Source of the DNA: Clostridiales bacterium UBA1738
GTDB taxonomy: Bacteria > Bacillota > Clostridia > UBA1381
DNA: 64,000 nt
Direction: 5' to 3'
NCBI GenBank assembly: GCA_002315735.1
Contig: DCIA01000005.1
Span: 114,091 to 178,090, forward strand
How positions within the stretch are numbered: position 1 is the first letter of the stretch; each line of letters starts with the position of its first letter. Below are positions 1-10,208 of this stretch, in pieces. The translations under genes were made by a program, and so were the position numbers. The notes beneath the pieces were generated by a model. That model made no database searches. It was not told the DNA's origin and saw nothing but the letters and a program-made list of their open reading frames with translations.

Positions 1-1
1 C

Positions 2-436
2 GGCTTCCAAATAAGAACACTTGTTCTTACAATGATTTACAGGCTAATGCCATCTCTAATTGATATGGGCAGGGTTTATATTGCAGAATCACCGCTTTAT
101 GAACTAACCATAGAAAAAGGAAAGCAAAAAGGCGAAAAGCATTTTGCATACTCCGATGGTGAAAAGGAATCTATATTAAACAAACTTTCAGAAAACGGCA
201 TAAATCGTGATGATATCGACATCAAGCGTAGTAAAGGTCTTGGCGAAAACCAACCTGAAATGATGAGTTTAACCACAATGCACCCTGCAACAAGAAGACT
301 TATAAGGGTAACCGCTGAAAACATCGAAAAAACTGCTGAAGTATTTGATGTACTACTTGGTGATAAATTACAAGAACGAAAAGAACATATAGCGCAAAAC
401 GGGCATTTATATATGGAAATGCTTGATATTAGTTAA
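2..436 (+). CDS. Type II topoisomerase subunit B (ParE/GyrB), C-terminal part
   Basis: The gene runs in from the left edge; only about 144 residues are visible. The reading frame is open from base 2, before the first ATG at 32. The opening residues GFQIRTLVLTMIYRLMP match the end of the TOPRIM domain in GyrB/ParE (DG-HIRTLLLTFFYR type), followed by YIAESPLYEL. The end carries the family signature KGLGENQPEMM and the MHPATRRLIRV segment. With the A subunit 12 bases downstream it forms an ATP-dependent DNA topoisomerase operon. Gyrase and topoisomerase IV are hard to separate from this end alone; the partner lacks an obvious GyrA box, which favours a topoisomerase IV-like enzyme. The 5' part cannot be judged. 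Confidence 0.9.
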   Translation, partial: GFQIRTLVLTMIYRLMPSLIDMGRVYIAESPLYELTIEKGKQKGEKHFAYSDGEKESILNKLSENGINRDDIDIKRSKGLGENQPEMMSLTTMHPATRRLIRVTAENIEKTAEVFDVLLGDKLQERKEHIAQNGHLYMEMLDIS

Positions 437-448
437 GGAGGCAGAAAG

Positions 449-2659
449 ATGGCTAAAAAGAAAAAAGAAATTGAAGAAAACTACATTCCTGCTCCCATTA
501 ATGAACAACTAATAACCGAAACACTTGAAACGAACTATATGCCATATGCTATGAGTGTTATTGTTTCTCGTGCTATTCCTGAAATTGACGGGTTAAAACC
601 TGCCCACAGAAAACTTCTTTTTACAATGTATAAAATGGGGCTTCTAGGCGGAAAACTTACAAAATCTGCAAATGTCGTAGGTCAAACAATGAAACTAAAT
701 CCTCACGGAGATAGTGCAATTTACGAAACAATGGTAAGACTAACACGAGGAAATGAAGCACTTTTGCACCCCCTTATCGAATCGCAAGGAAATTTCGGTA
801 AGCAATATTCTCGTGATATGGCATATGCTGCATCTCGTTATACAGAAGTAAGGCTTGACCCAATTTGTCAAGAATTTTTTGGCGACATTAATAAAAACAC
901 CGTGAGATTTGTGGATAACTATGACGGGGAAATGAAAGAGCCAACTCTTCTTCCCGTTTCCTTCCCAAACATTTTGGTAAATCCAAATCAAGGTATTGCT
1001 GTCGGTATGGCAAGTAATATTTGTTCCTTTAATCTTCGCGAGGTCTGTCTTGCAACAATAGAACATCTAAAACACCCAAAAGCAGACATATTAGAACTTA
1101 TGCCTGCCCCCGATTTCCCTTTGGGCGCGGAACTTTTGTATGATGAAGCGCAAATGCGTGAAATTTACGAAACAGGCAGAGGCAGTTTCAAAATGCGTGC
1201 AGTTTATGAATATGACAAGACCAATAACTGTATAGAAATAAAGGAAATCCCATACACAACAACAATCGAAGCGATTTTGTCTAAGGTTATGGACCTTGTA
1301 AAAGCAAATAAGTTAAAAGAGATTTCCGATGCTCGTGACGAAACAGGGCTTAACGGATTTAAACTAACATTTGACTTAAAGCGTGGCGTTGACCCTGACG
1401 CATTAATGCTAAAACTTTACAAACTGACACCACTTGAAGATAGTTTTGCTTGTAATTTTAACCTACTAATAGACAATGTGCCAATGGTACTCGGTGTAAA
1501 ACAAATTTTAGACGAGTGGATAAAATTCAGAACAGGAGCAATCAAAAATTCACTAAAATTTGATATAGACAGAAAATCCGAAAAACTACATCTATTAACA
1601 GGTCTTAAAAAGATTTTGCTTGACATTGATAAAGCAATCTCCATAATTCGTCATACCGAAAAAGAGGCAGATGTTATTCCAAACCTTATGTCAGGATTCT
1701 CTCTTGACAAATTGCAGGCAGAATACATCGCAGAAATCAAACTTCGCAATCTAAATAAAGAGTACATTTTAAACAGAACTTCTGAAATCGAACGTTTGAT
1801 AGAAGAAATTGATGAACTTAACAGAATTTTATCAAGCGAAACTGAACTTAAAAAACTTATTGCAAAGCAATTAAAAGTTATCGCTGACAAATATGGCAAA
1901 GAAAGACGCACAAAGTTAATTAAAAGCGAAGAAATTGAAGAATACTTTGAGGAAAAATTTGTGGACGACTATCCTCTTACCCTTTTTATTTCAAAAGACG
2001 GATACTTAAAAAAAGTTTCTGCTGTTTCTCTTCGTTCAACAACTTCTGAACATAAGTTAAAAGAAAATGACCAAATTGTCCAAACGATTGAGGCATCTAA
2101 TAAAGACGAAATTATCGTATTTACCGATAAATGCTCAGCATATAAGGCACGGCTTTGCGATATTCCGGATTCTAAGGTATCTGCACTAGGCGAATACTTA
2201 CCGAGTATTTTAGGCTTTGAACAAGGCGAAAAAGCACTATACACAGTCGTTCCAAAAGACTATAAGGGATATATGCTTTTTGCCTTCCAAAACGGCAAAA
2301 TGGCAAAAGTCGAACTTAAAAACTACGAAACAAAATCAAACAGAAAACGCCTTATAAACGCTTATTCTGACAAATCAGAAATTTGCAGTATGATGTGGAT
2401 TTTAGAAGATACCGAAATCGTAGCCTTTACGGATAATAACAAAGTGTTATGCGTTGATACCGATAAAATACCGCTAAAATCAACAAAATCAACACAAGGC
2501 GTACAAGTTATGAAAATAACAAAAAAAGGTGCAATTTTAACATCTGTTGTGCTTTCAAAGGATAGTGGAATAACAGATACAAAGCACTATAAAACCAAAA
2601 ACATTCCGGCTGCCGGCTCATTTCTTCGTGCAGACGATACACAACTTTCTCTATTTTAA
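449..2659 (+). CDS. Type II topoisomerase subunit A, ParC/GyrA-like
   Basis: This is the DNA-cleaving subunit of a type II topoisomerase, 736 aa, preceded by an AAGGAGG site. The breakage-reunion domain fills roughly residues 25-490. The catalytic tyrosine is Tyr131 in AASRYTEVRL. The quinolone-determining loop NPHGDSAIYE has Ser89 and Glu93, the unmutated type. A coiled-coil arm lies near 400-480, and the beta-pinwheel C-terminal domain occupies about 510-736. I see no GyrA-box (QRRGGKG type) in that domain, and the protein is shorter than typical GyrA. Both facts favour a topoisomerase IV-like or divergent second enzyme. It is co-transcribed with the B subunit upstream and probably with the glycosyltransferase and tmk downstream. 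The gyrA/parC label is deliberately left open. Confidence 0.92.
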   Translation: MAKKKKEIEENYIPAPINEQLITETLETNYMPYAMSVIVSRAIPEIDGLKPAHRKLLFTMYKMGLLGGKLTKSANVVGQTMKLNPHGDSAIYETMVRLTRGNEALLHPLIESQGNFGKQYSRDMAYAASRYTEVRLDPICQEFFGDINKNTVRFVDNYDGEMKEPTLLPVSFPNILVNPNQGIAVGMASNICSFNLREVCLATIEHLKHPKADILELMPAPDFPLGAELLYDEAQMREIYETGRGSFKMRAVYEYDKTNNCIEIKEIPYTTTIEAILSKVMDLVKANKLKEISDARDETGLNGFKLTFDLKRGVDPDALMLKLYKLTPLEDSFACNFNLLIDNVPMVLGVKQILDEWIKFRTGAIKNSLKFDIDRKSEKLHLLTGLKKILLDIDKAISIIRHTEKEADVIPNLMSGFSLDKLQAEYIAEIKLRNLNKEYILNRTSEIERLIEEIDELNRILSSETELKKLIAKQLKVIADKYGKERRTKLIKSEEIEEYFEEKFVDDYPLTLFISKDGYLKKVSAVSLRSTTSEHKLKENDQIVQTIEASNKDEIIVFTDKCSAYKARLCDIPDSKVSALGEYLPSILGFEQGEKALYTVVPKDYKGYMLFAFQNGKMAKVELKNYETKSNRKRLINAYSDKSEICSMMWILEDTEIVAFTDNNKVLCVDTDKIPLKSTKSTQGVQVMKITKKGAILTSVVLSKDSGITDTKHYKTKNIPAAGSFLRADDTQLSLF

Positions 2660-2671
2660 CGGAGGCTTAAT

Positions 2672-3415
2672 ATGAATAAAGTTAATATCCTTGGAGTAAA
2701 AATTGATAAAGTCACCATTCCCGAAGCAACCGATATGATTTGTGAAATGCTGAAATCTGAGGGAAATCACACAGTTTTTACACCAAACTCGGAAATACTA
2801 TATATGGCATACAAAGACGATAAATTTAAAGTCCTGTTAAATTCAGCAGACATTCTAACCGCTGACGGAATTGGCGTTGTTTATGCCTCAAAAATACTAA
2901 AAAATCCAATTTCGGAGCGTGCCGGAGGTTTTGATATTGCTTGCAAAGTAATTGAAAGAATTTCCAATACCGGCGAAAAACTTTTCCTATTTGGTGGAAA
3001 GCCGGGTGTTGCAGAACTTGCAAAAGAAAATCTAATAAACAAATACCCATTTTTAAATATTGTGGGTACCAGAAACGGATATTTTAAGCCCGAGGAAACA
3101 GATGAGATTGTAGCAGAAATCAATAAAACAGGAGCAGACCTCGTATTCGTTTGCCTCGGTGCTCCTGCACAAGAAAAATGGATTTATAATAACAAAGATA
3201 GACTAAACTGTCATGTAATGATGGGAATTGGCGGAAGTCTTGATGTATTTGCCGGAGTAGTTGAAAGAGCCCCTGAAAAGTGGCAAAAACTTGGTCTTGA
3301 ATGGCTTTATCGCTTGAAAAAAGAACCAAAACGCTTTTTTAGAATGATGGCACTTCCAAAGTTCGGATTTACTGTCCTTTTTAAAGGCAGAAAATTCACA
3401 AAGGAGGATAAGTAA
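2672..3415 (+). CDS. WecB/TagA/CpsF family glycosyltransferase
   Basis: A 247-aa protein of the WecB/TagA/CpsF family (GT26), which adds N-acetylmannosamine-type sugars to lipid-linked precursors of teichoic acid or other wall polymers at the inner membrane face. Family motifs are in order: TPNSEILYMA near 37, the catalytic-type TADGIGVV near 63, ERAGGFD, LFLFGGKPGV, LGAPAQEKW, GIGGSLDVFAG and the C-terminal EKWQKLGLEWLYRLKKEP segment. Length is normal for the family. It starts 12 bases after the topoisomerase gene with a GGAGG site and ends directly at the tmk start. No other wall-polymer gene is visible nearby, so the acceptor cannot be named. Confidence 0.88.
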   Translation: MNKVNILGVKIDKVTIPEATDMICEMLKSEGNHTVFTPNSEILYMAYKDDKFKVLLNSADILTADGIGVVYASKILKNPISERAGGFDIACKVIERISNTGEKLFLFGGKPGVAELAKENLINKYPFLNIVGTRNGYFKPEETDEIVAEINKTGADLVFVCLGAPAQEKWIYNNKDRLNCHVMMGIGGSLDVFAGVVERAPEKWQKLGLEWLYRLKKEPKRFFRMMALPKFGFTVLFKGRKFTKEDK

Positions 3416-4087
3416 ATGGCAAAACTAATCGCCATAGACGGTGTTGATGCTAGTGGAAAACAAACTCACACCGAGCTTTTAGAAAAGTATTTTTTGTCAA
3501 AGGGCAAAAAGGTTCGCCGTTTATCCTTCCCTATGTATGATAAGGAAAGTTCAACTCTTGTAAAACTGTATCTGGGCGGAAAAATGGGCGAAAACGCAAC
3601 CGATGTTGATGCATATGCCGCATCTACCTTCTTCGCCGCAGACAGATATGCTACATATAAAATGGATTGGCACAAGGATTTTGAAGATGCTGACACAATA
3701 ATAATTGCTGACCGTTATGTGTCGTCAAATATGATTCATCAAGCTAGTAAAATTTCTGACATAGAAGAGAAAAATAAGTTTTTAGATTGGCTTTTTGATT
3801 TTGAATTTAATCTTTATAAAATCCCACAACCTGATATGACAATTTTTCTTGATATGCCGCCAAAATACGGAAAAATCCTAATGCAAGGCAGAGATAATAA
3901 AATCTCAGGCGAAAAGGCTCTTGACATTCACGAAAGAGATTATTCCTATCTCGAAAAAAGCTACGAAAACGCTAAATACGTATCAGAAAAGTTTGCTTGG
4001 AAGCACATCTTATGTGTAGAAAATGATACTATTCGCACAATTGATGATATCCAAAAAGAAATTATTAAATTAATTGAAAACATTTAA
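3416..4087 (+). CDS. tmk: Thymidylate kinase (dTMP kinase)
   Basis: Phosphorylates dTMP to dTDP for DNA synthesis. The 223-aa protein opens with the P-loop IDGVDASGKQTHTELL. The DR-containing segment ADRYVSSNMIHQ and the nucleoside-binding region with FLDMPP follow. It is slightly longer than most bacterial Tmk (about 205-215), with extra residues in the middle (KFLDWLFDFEFNLY). The ATG follows the glycosyltransferase stop with no gap, and the AAGGAGG site lies inside the end of that gene, indicating coupling. A strong hairpin terminator follows at once. Alternative deoxynucleoside kinase functions are less likely given the overall Tmk-like arrangement. Confidence 0.88.
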   Translation: MAKLIAIDGVDASGKQTHTELLEKYFLSKGKKVRRLSFPMYDKESSTLVKLYLGGKMGENATDVDAYAASTFFAADRYATYKMDWHKDFEDADTIIIADRYVSSNMIHQASKISDIEEKNKFLDWLFDFEFNLYKIPQPDMTIFLDMPPKYGKILMQGRDNKISGEKALDIHERDYSYLEKSYENAKYVSEKFAWKHILCVENDTIRTIDDIQKEIIKLIENI

Positions 4088-4089
4088 AA

Positions 4090-4125
4090 AATGCTGTAAT
4101 TTTTGATTACAGCATTTTCTTTTTT
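4090..4125. terminator. Bidirectional terminator between tmk and nadE
   Basis: An 11-bp perfect stem (AATGCTGTAAT / ATTACAGCATT) with loop TTTTG is followed by a T-rich run on the plus strand and preceded by an A-run that serves the minus strand. It sits between the convergent genes tmk and nadE, whose stop codon lies in its edge. Confidence 0.85.
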
Positions 4126-4897
4126 AGAATTCAGGTTCGAAAAACGGCATAACTTTTAATTTAAACTCATTTAATTTATTTAATCTATCAATTTTTTCTT
4201 TTATTTCTAAGTCTTCAATTTCGCCTGTTCTGATGTATTTGTCAAGCATAGCATAAGTAAAGCCCAGGTTTTCTTCATCAGTTTTACCGCAAAGTCCATC
4301 TATCGGAACTTTGTCGACCAAAACATCAGGTAGCCCCAAAACTCTTCCGATTTCCTTTACTTCCCTTACTGTAAGCCTTGCACACGGGCTAAAATCCCCC
4401 GCCGCATCTCCGTATCTTGTAGAGTAGCCAACCCAATCCTCTGACAGATTGCAAGTGTTTGCAACTCTTCCGTTATTGCTTTGTGAAACTGCATAAAGAG
4501 TAGACATTCTAATTCTCGGTGGCAAATTCACTCGGCTTTGGCTGTTTAGTTCAAAAGGAATTGCCTTTGTAAGTCCCTCTACTGCGTCCTTAATATTTAC
4601 AACAAAATGCTTAATTCCAAGATGACTTACCAAAAGCTCTGCCTTATCAATATCGTGTTGTTCCCCACAAGGCATCAAAACGCCAATCACCCTATCTTTT
4701 CCTAATGCTTCAGTGCAAAGTGCTGCAACTACTGAACTATCCTTACCGCCGGAAATTCCCACAACTGCATTACAGCCTTTTCCGTTTTCCTCAAAAAACT
4801 TTCTTATCCAATCTACACATTGATTTTTAATCTTTAACGCATCAAACACCTTTTCCACCCCAATACTAATTCTATTCATAAATTGGGAATCTCTCAC
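4124..4897 (-). CDS. nadE: NAD+ synthetase
   Basis: Makes NAD from deamido-NAD, the last step of NAD synthesis. The PP-loop SGGKDSSV follows the lead-in AVVGISGG. Later family motifs are [23 protein letters not shown] and the C-terminal [16 protein letters not shown]. At 257 aa it is the short, ammonia-dependent type with no glutaminase domain. The start is GTG at 4897, with a GGAG four bases upstream inside glyA; an ATG at 4879 (MNRISIG) is a reasonable alternative. It overlaps the end of glyA, so the two are probably co-translated. PncB, which starts the nicotinate branch, lies elsewhere in this window at 47-48.6 kb. Confidence 0.9.
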   Translation of the reverse strand: MRDSQFMNRISIGVEKVFDALKIKNQCVDWIRKFFEENGKGCNAVVGISGGKDSSVVAALCTEALGKDRVIGVLMPCGEQHDIDKAELLVSHLGIKHFVVNIKDAVEGLTKAIPFELNSQSRVNLPPRIRMSTLYAVSQSNNGRVANTCNLSEDWVGYSTRYGDAAGDFSPCARLTVREVKEIGRVLGLPDVLVDKVPIDGLCGKTDEENLGFTYAMLDKYIRTGEIEDLEIKEKIDRLNKLNEFKLKVMPFFEPEF

Positions 4898-6110
4898 ATA
4901 ACTCCATAACTTCTCTTGTTACTCTTTCCTTGTTTCCGTCAAAGTCGTCAATTATATCTGCAATAAATCCCGCAATAAGTTTCATTTCAGGTTCTTTAAA
5001 TCCTCTTGTGGTAACAGCAGGAGTTCCGATACGAAGTCCGCTTGTTACAAATGGCGACTCCGGATCATTTGGAATTGTATTTTTGTTCGCTGTTATATGC
5101 ACTTCATCGAGCCTATGTTCCAGTTCTTTCCCCGAAACATTGTGATTTAACAATTTTATCATCATCAAATGATTGTCCGTTCCGCCTGAAACTATGTCAA
5201 GACCTCTTTCTTGCAATGCACTGCATAAAACAGATGCATTTTTTACTACCTGTTTGCCATAATCTTTAAATTCATCGGTCATTGCTTCGCCAAGAGCAAC
5301 GGCTTTTGCCGCAATAATGTGCATTAAAGGGCCACCTTGTGTACCCGGGAAGATTGCCTTATCAATAGCTTGTGCAAGTTCTTTTTTGCACAATATCATA
5401 CCCCCTCGTGGGCCTCTTAAAGTTTTGTGAGTAGTTGTCGTAACAACATCAGCATAAGGCACAGGTGATGGATGAACGCCAGCTGCTACAAGTCCTGCAA
5501 TATGTGCCATATCCACCATCAAGTATGCACCGACTGCGTCTGCAATTTCTCTGCATCTTTTAAAATCGATTATTCTTGAATATGCACTTGCACCTGCAAT
5601 AATCATCTTTGGTTTACATTCTTTTGCAATTTTTAGCATTTCGTCATAGTCAATAAGTTCCGTTTCAGGATTAACTCCGTATGGGACAACATTGAAATAA
5701 TTTCCCGAAATATTAACAGGTGAGCCGTGCGATAAGTGTCCGCCCTGTTGTAAGTTCATTCCTAAAACAGTATCGCCCGGCTTTAAAAGTGCGTAAAATA
5801 CCGCAAGATTTGCAGAAGCACCAGAATGCGGCTGAACATTTGCGTGTTCAGCACCAAACAAATTCTTTGCTCTTTCTCTTGCAATATCTTCAAGAACATC
5901 AACACATTGGCAGCCGCCATAATATCTTTTGTTAGGATAACCTTCTGCATATTTATTTGTTAAAACTCCGCCTGCTGCAAGAAGCACAGCTTTTGAAACA
6001 ATATTCTCACTTGCAATAAGTTCAATATTTTTTCTTTGTCTTAGTAATTCATTGTTGCAAGCATCTGCAACACTTTTATCATACTTTTCTAATTCCTCAA
6101 AAAAGTTCAT
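4872..6110 (-). CDS. glyA: Serine hydroxymethyltransferase
   Basis: A PLP enzyme that converts serine and tetrahydrofolate to glycine and methylene-tetrahydrofolate in the cytoplasm. The 412-aa length is typical. The PLP-binding lysine is Lys229 in [14 protein letters not shown]. Other conserved segments are [38 protein letters not shown] and the C-terminal [22 protein letters not shown] ribosome binding site precedes the ATG. It leads a two-gene unit with nadE. Glycine-linked glyS lies nearby but is divergently oriented. Confidence 0.96.
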   Translation of the reverse strand: MNFFEELEKYDKSVADACNNELLRQRKNIELIASENIVSKAVLLAAGGVLTNKYAEGYPNKRYYGGCQCVDVLEDIARERAKNLFGAEHANVQPHSGASANLAVFYALLKPGDTVLGMNLQQGGHLSHGSPVNISGNYFNVVPYGVNPETELIDYDEMLKIAKECKPKMIIAGASAYSRIIDFKRCREIADAVGAYLMVDMAHIAGLVAAGVHPSPVPYADVVTTTTHKTLRGPRGGMILCKKELAQAIDKAIFPGTQGGPLMHIIAAKAVALGEAMTDEFKDYGKQVVKNASVLCSALQERGLDIVSGGTDNHLMMIKLLNHNVSGKELEHRLDEVHITANKNTIPNDPESPFVTSGLRIGTPAVTTRGFKEPEMKLIAGFIADIIDDFDGNKERVTREVMELCERFPIYE

Positions 6111-6133
6111 TTTTTCACCTCGTATTGTGTTTT

Positions 6134-8170
6134 TTACTTGGATAGATAGTTAAATAGTATTATTGCAAAATCCCCTCTTGTAAGAGTTTTTTGTGGATTA
6201 AAATTGCCCATTCCGTCTCCGTTTATTATCTTTAATCCGCTTAAAATCGTAATTTGTCCCACATTATTTGTTACATCTTTAAATGGACAATTAAATATAT
6301 TTTCAATATTTGCTATTTCATCAAATCCCATTGCTCTTGCAAGTATTAGTGATGCAAATTCTCTTGTAATTGCAACATCCGGGGTTGATTCACCATCTTT
6401 AACAAGACCGAACCTTACTGCTTGTCTTAAATCATATTCGTAATCATAGTTTTCATCAATTAATATATTAGACGATTCTTTTATCACATTGACAACAAAT
6501 GCCAAAAATTCTTTTTGTGTTATTTCTTGTGACGGCTTAAATTCTGATTCATAGTATCCGATTGTATAATTTTTTAGCGTCTTTATCGCATTTTCTGCAT
6601 AATGACCTTCAATATCTGTATATTCCTTATCGTTGTTAAAGTCCCAAGCCGCCTCACCTGTTATAGCGTTAAACTCTGTTAATACTGTTTCATTATTAAA
6701 CTTATAAACAAGTGTCGCTTTATCATGTTTTTGCATATGTTCCTTTGAACAATTTAGGACATAGTATGGCTTTAATTCATTTCTTTCAAATAAAATTTGA
6801 AGTGCCTCTTCTTTTGTGATTATGTTGTCAAGTTCAGGAAAATCGGCGTCTTCAAATTCTCCATAACCATAATTATTATACCCAACAATGTCACCATTAG
6901 TTTTATCAATAGTTACATAGATAGTATCCCCCGAAAAGTAAATTCCATTTACTTTTCTTATGAAATTATATGTTTCTTTATCATAGTCATCTTCAAATAA
7001 CTCATATTCTTTTTGGGTATCTGCCTCTAATACTTTTACTGCATTTTCTGCAATAGTTTTTGCCTTATCATCTGAGATTTTGCCTTTGCTGCCTCGTTTT
7101 TCTTTATTAAAAGAAAGGATTTTTCCTGACTTAGTATCTAATCTAACGATTATATAGTCATTTCTTGTTTTAGTGGTAAAATTAAATACATATTCGCATT
7201 TATCATCAAAACTGTTTAGTGAAACCTTTTTTACTTTGTAGTTTGATGGAACTAATAAAATCTTATTTTCTCTTATTAGTTTTTCCGCATCTTCTTTTGA
7301 AATGGTGCCTTCTATCGCTTCTATTTCACTGATTTCAGCATCAGTAAAGTCTTCTTCTGCTTCTTTCATATCATTTACTGCCATTGATTCTTCGCCCATC
7401 CCATACATCATATCGTAATCAATGTCTTTTAGAGTAACTAATTTTCCTGTTTTTGCATCTATGTAATTTAAATATTTTTCATTTGCTATATATGCAGGGA
7501 AAATAACCTTTTCATCACCTTTATATCTATAATCATATATAAGGTCCATACCTATATTTTCTGCATATGCCTTTTGTGCTTCTTCTTTTGTGATTATTTT
7601 ATCACTACTATCAAACTTTATACCATTTGAAAAGTTCATAGTATAACTATTTAGCTGTGTACCATCATTTGATACTGAAATATATCCGTTATCGCCCTCT
7701 ACTTCTATTCCGTTTTCAAATCTTCTAAGGTCAAAAGAAACAGAATTCTCATTTAAACTTTCGATATTCTTCTTAGGCATAACCTTAATTTTTCCGTCGT
7801 AAGAAGGGTTTATTTGCTTTGCAAACTTGCACGCACTTTCATAAAGTTTATTAATATCAAGATTATTTATTGATGGTTTTCCGTCAACATATTTGTCTTC
7901 GTAATGGTCATAGTATGAAACAAATCCATCTTTGTTAATTGAAACATTTAATGATTCGTAGTTCTCCCCATTTTTGTACCAATAAAAATTATAAACTGTT
8001 TCTCCATTCTCATTTGTCCAATTACTCGAATCAAACTCATCGTATTTTTCAGTTGAACCAATACGAGATTTTGCAGTTGCCAAAATATTTTCCGTTTCGC
8101 TTGCAGCCATAGCAGGCACACACGAAATCAAAATGGCAGCAGTTACGATTAATGCTAATATTTTTTTCAT
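6134..8170 (-). CDS. Secreted YcdB/PepSY-like protein with SLH repeats
   Basis: A 678-aa exported protein. The ATG at 8170 follows AAAGGGGA and begins a signal peptide ([16 protein letters not shown], cleavage probably after AMAA). The middle holds PepSY/YcdB-type modules: repeated patterns [38 protein letters not shown] and [12 protein letters not shown], each followed by a beta-rich stretch ending in a D-TGK/NGD motif. The C-terminal about 150 residues are SLH-like ([16 protein letters not shown]; later [19 protein letters not shown]), expected to bind secondary wall polymer. PepSY modules are often linked to protease inhibition or regulation, but no protease domain or partner is seen here. 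It reads as a wall-anchored protein of unknown precise role. Confidence 0.8.
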   Translation of the reverse strand: MKKILALIVTAAILISCVPAMAASETENILATAKSRIGSTEKYDEFDSSNWTNENGETVYNFYWYKNGENYESLNVSINKDGFVSYYDHYEDKYVDGKPSINNLDINKLYESACKFAKQINPSYDGKIKVMPKKNIESLNENSVSFDLRRFENGIEVEGDNGYISVSNDGTQLNSYTMNFSNGIKFDSSDKIITKEEAQKAYAENIGMDLIYDYRYKGDEKVIFPAYIANEKYLNYIDAKTGKLVTLKDIDYDMMYGMGEESMAVNDMKEAEEDFTDAEISEIEAIEGTISKEDAEKLIRENKILLVPSNYKVKKVSLNSFDDKCEYVFNFTTKTRNDYIIVRLDTKSGKILSFNKEKRGSKGKISDDKAKTIAENAVKVLEADTQKEYELFEDDYDKETYNFIRKVNGIYFSGDTIYVTIDKTNGDIVGYNNYGYGEFEDADFPELDNIITKEEALQILFERNELKPYYVLNCSKEHMQKHDKATLVYKFNNETVLTEFNAITGEAAWDFNNDKEYTDIEGHYAENAIKTLKNYTIGYYESEFKPSQEITQKEFLAFVVNVIKESSNILIDENYDYEYDLRQAVRFGLVKDGESTPDVAITREFASLILARAMGFDEIANIENIFNCPFKDVTNNVGQITILSGLKIINGDGMGNFNPQKTLTRGDFAIILFNYLSK

Positions 8171-8308
8171 AAAAATATCCCCTTTCAAATAACTAAATTA
8201 AGATACTTTTATTTTATCATATATGTCCATCAATTTCAATATATAGTTATAAATAACTTAATAATTGTAATAATTTACATATAATAGGGTTAAATTTCCC
8301 GTTTTCTA

Positions 8309-8337
8309 TTGACAAAAAGTGAGATTTTAAGTAAACT
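8309..8337 (+). promoter_or_regulatory. Sigma-A type promoter of glyS
   Basis: TTGACA at 8309-8314, a 17-bp spacer and TAAACT at 8332-8337, about 33 bases before the GTG start. The leader is too short for a T-box, and no T-box sequence (GGTGG-type anti-terminator) is seen in the 199-bp gap. The rest of the gap is AT-rich without genes. Confidence 0.65.
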
Positions 8338-8369
8338 AATAGTATTATGAAAGAAAAAGGTGAGTAACT

Positions 8370-9761
8370 GTGAAAAATTCTGAAAAAACAATGGACAAAA
8401 TCGTTGCTCTTTGTAAAGGCAGAGGCTTTATCTATCCGGGCAGCGAAATTTATGGCGGACTTGCGAACTCATGGGATTTTGGCCCTTTGGGTGTTGAATT
8501 CAAAAACAACGTAAAAAAAGCTTGGTGGAAGAAATTTATCCAAGAATCAAAATATAATGTTGGTGTTGACTGTGCCATTTTGATGAACCCTGAAACATGG
8601 GTGGCATCAGGACACTTAGGTGGATTTTCCGATCCTCTTATGGACTGTAAAGAATGTCACGCTCGTCACAGAGCCGATAAATTAATCGAAGATTTTGCTC
8701 ATGAAAAAGGTGAAGATGTTACTGTTGATGGTTGGAGCAACGAAAAAATGCTTTCTTACATATCAGAAAACAATATTGTCTGTCCTGAATGTGGAAAGCA
8801 AAACTTCACAGATATAAGACAATTTAATCTTATGTTCAAGACTTTCCAAGGTGTTACAGAAGATTCAACTTCTACTATCTACCTTCGTCCTGAAACAGCA
8901 CAAGGTATCTTTGTAAACTTCAAAAATGTTCAAAGAACATCAAGAAAGAAACTTCCATTTGGTATTGGTCAAGTGGGAAAATCATTTAGAAACGAAATCA
9001 CTCCGGGTAACTTCATTTTCAGAACTCGTGAATTTGAACAAATGGAACTTGAATTCTTCTGTAAGCCCGGCGAAGATATGGAATGGTTCTATTTCTGGAA
9101 AGATTTCTGCTTTAATTGGCTAAAAACTTTGGGTATCAGAGAAGAAAACTTGCGTTTCCGTGACCACTCACCTGAAGAACTTGCATTCTATTCAAAAGGC
9201 ACATCGGATATCGAATTCGTATTCCCATTTGGTTGGGGCGAACTTTGGGGCATTGCTGACAGAACAGATTACGACCTAATGCAACACCAAAATCATTCAG
9301 GCGAATCAATGGAATACATTGACCAAGTTACAAACGAAAGATATGTTCCTTACTGCATAGAACCATCTTTGGGTGCTGACCGTGTAACTCTTGCATTCTT
9401 AGTCGAAGCATATGACGAAGAAGAATTAGAGGGTGGAGATTCGAGAGTAGTTCTTCACTTCCATCCGGCACTTGCTCCTGTAAAGGCTGCCGTATTACCT
9501 TTGTCAAAGAAACTAAACGAAGGTGCTGAAAAGGTATTCCAAACACTTAGCAATAAATTCAACATCGAATATGACGATGCAGGCTCAATCGGTAAGAGAT
9601 ATCGTCGTCAAGACGAAATCGGAACACCATTCTGTATCACATATGACTTTGATTCAGAAACTGACGGCTGTGTAACTGTTCGTGACCGTGATACAATGGC
9701 TCAAGAACGCATTAAAATTGAAGACCTTGAAGCATTCTTAGAAGAAAAAATGGCTTTCTAA
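8370..9761 (+). CDS. glyS: Glycyl-tRNA synthetase, single-chain type
   Basis: Charges tRNA-Gly. This 463-aa class II enzyme is the alpha2, archaeal/eukaryotic-like type, not the two-subunit GlyQ/GlyS form. Motifs: N-terminal [16 protein letters not shown] and [14 protein letters not shown]; a zinc-type C-x2-C pair ([10 protein letters not shown]) and [10 protein letters not shown]; motif 2 [26 protein letters not shown]; and motif 3 [13 protein letters not shown]. An anticodon-binding domain fills the last about 120 residues. The start is GTG, chosen because AAAGGTGAG sits at good spacing and there is no nearby in-frame ATG before conserved sequence. mscL follows 19 bases later. Confidence 0.96.
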   Translation: MKNSEKTMDKIVALCKGRGFIYPGSEIYGGLANSWDFGPLGVEFKNNVKKAWWKKFIQESKYNVGVDCAILMNPETWVASGHLGGFSDPLMDCKECHARHRADKLIEDFAHEKGEDVTVDGWSNEKMLSYISENNIVCPECGKQNFTDIRQFNLMFKTFQGVTEDSTSTIYLRPETAQGIFVNFKNVQRTSRKKLPFGIGQVGKSFRNEITPGNFIFRTREFEQMELEFFCKPGEDMEWFYFWKDFCFNWLKTLGIREENLRFRDHSPEELAFYSKGTSDIEFVFPFGWGELWGIADRTDYDLMQHQNHSGESMEYIDQVTNERYVPYCIEPSLGADRVTLAFLVEAYDEEELEGGDSRVVLHFHPALAPVKAAVLPLSKKLNEGAEKVFQTLSNKFNIEYDDAGSIGKRYRRQDEIGTPFCITYDFDSETDGCVTVRDRDTMAQERIKIEDLEAFLEEKMAF

Positions 9762-9780
9762 TTACAAATGAAAGGATATT

Positions 9781-10179
9781 ATGAAAATGAAAATTTATGA
9801 TGAATTCAAAAAGTTTATTTCAAGAGGAAATGTAGTTGACCTTGCTGTCGGCGTTGTTATTGGTACTGCTTTTACAAATATTGTAAATTCATTAGTCGCA
9901 AATATTATAACACCACTTCTTAGTGTTATTTTAGGAAAAATTAACATCGCAGACCTTTCTTTAAAAGTTACAGAAGAACTTAAAATCCCTTATGGTCAGT
10001 TTTTACAATCTATAATTGACTTTTTACTAATCTCAATTTCAATATTTATTATGGTAAAGGCGATAAATACTGTAAAAGATAAGTTTGAAAAGAAGGAAGA
10101 AGCAGAAAAGCCTGCTCCTACCCCTTCAAAAGAAGAAGTTCTTCTTACCGAAATTCGTGATATTTTAAAGAATAAATAA
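9781..10179 (+). CDS. mscL: Large-conductance mechanosensitive channel
   Basis: A 132-aa membrane channel that opens under membrane tension to release solutes during osmotic downshock. The N-terminal helix and first membrane segment show the family pattern FKKFISRGNVVDLAVGVVIGTAFTNIV. A periplasm-type loop follows (GKINIADLSLKV), then the second membrane segment SIIDFLLISISIFIMVKAIN, and a charged C-terminal helix KEEVLLTEIRDIL. Length is standard. It lies downstream of glyS, probably on the same transcript, and ends at a strong terminator. Confidence 0.95.
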   Translation: MKMKIYDEFKKFISRGNVVDLAVGVVIGTAFTNIVNSLVANIITPLLSVILGKINIADLSLKVTEELKIPYGQFLQSIIDFLLISISIFIMVKAINTVKDKFEKKEEAEKPAPTPSKEEVLLTEIRDILKNK

Positions 10180-10180
10180 A

Positions 10181-10208
10181 AAAACGGAGCATCTGCTCCG
10201 CTTTTTTT
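10181..10208. terminator. Terminator after mscL, shared with the amylase gene
   Basis: CGGAGC-ATCT-GCTCCG stem flanked by A-run on the left and T-run on the right. It can end transcription from both mscL (+) and the convergent GH13 gene (-), whose stop lies at its right edge. Confidence 0.85.

Noticed and set aside
8171..8369. Possible T-box leader before glyS
   Set aside because: The promoter lies only about 33 bases before the start and no T-box sequence or anti-terminator stem is visible.
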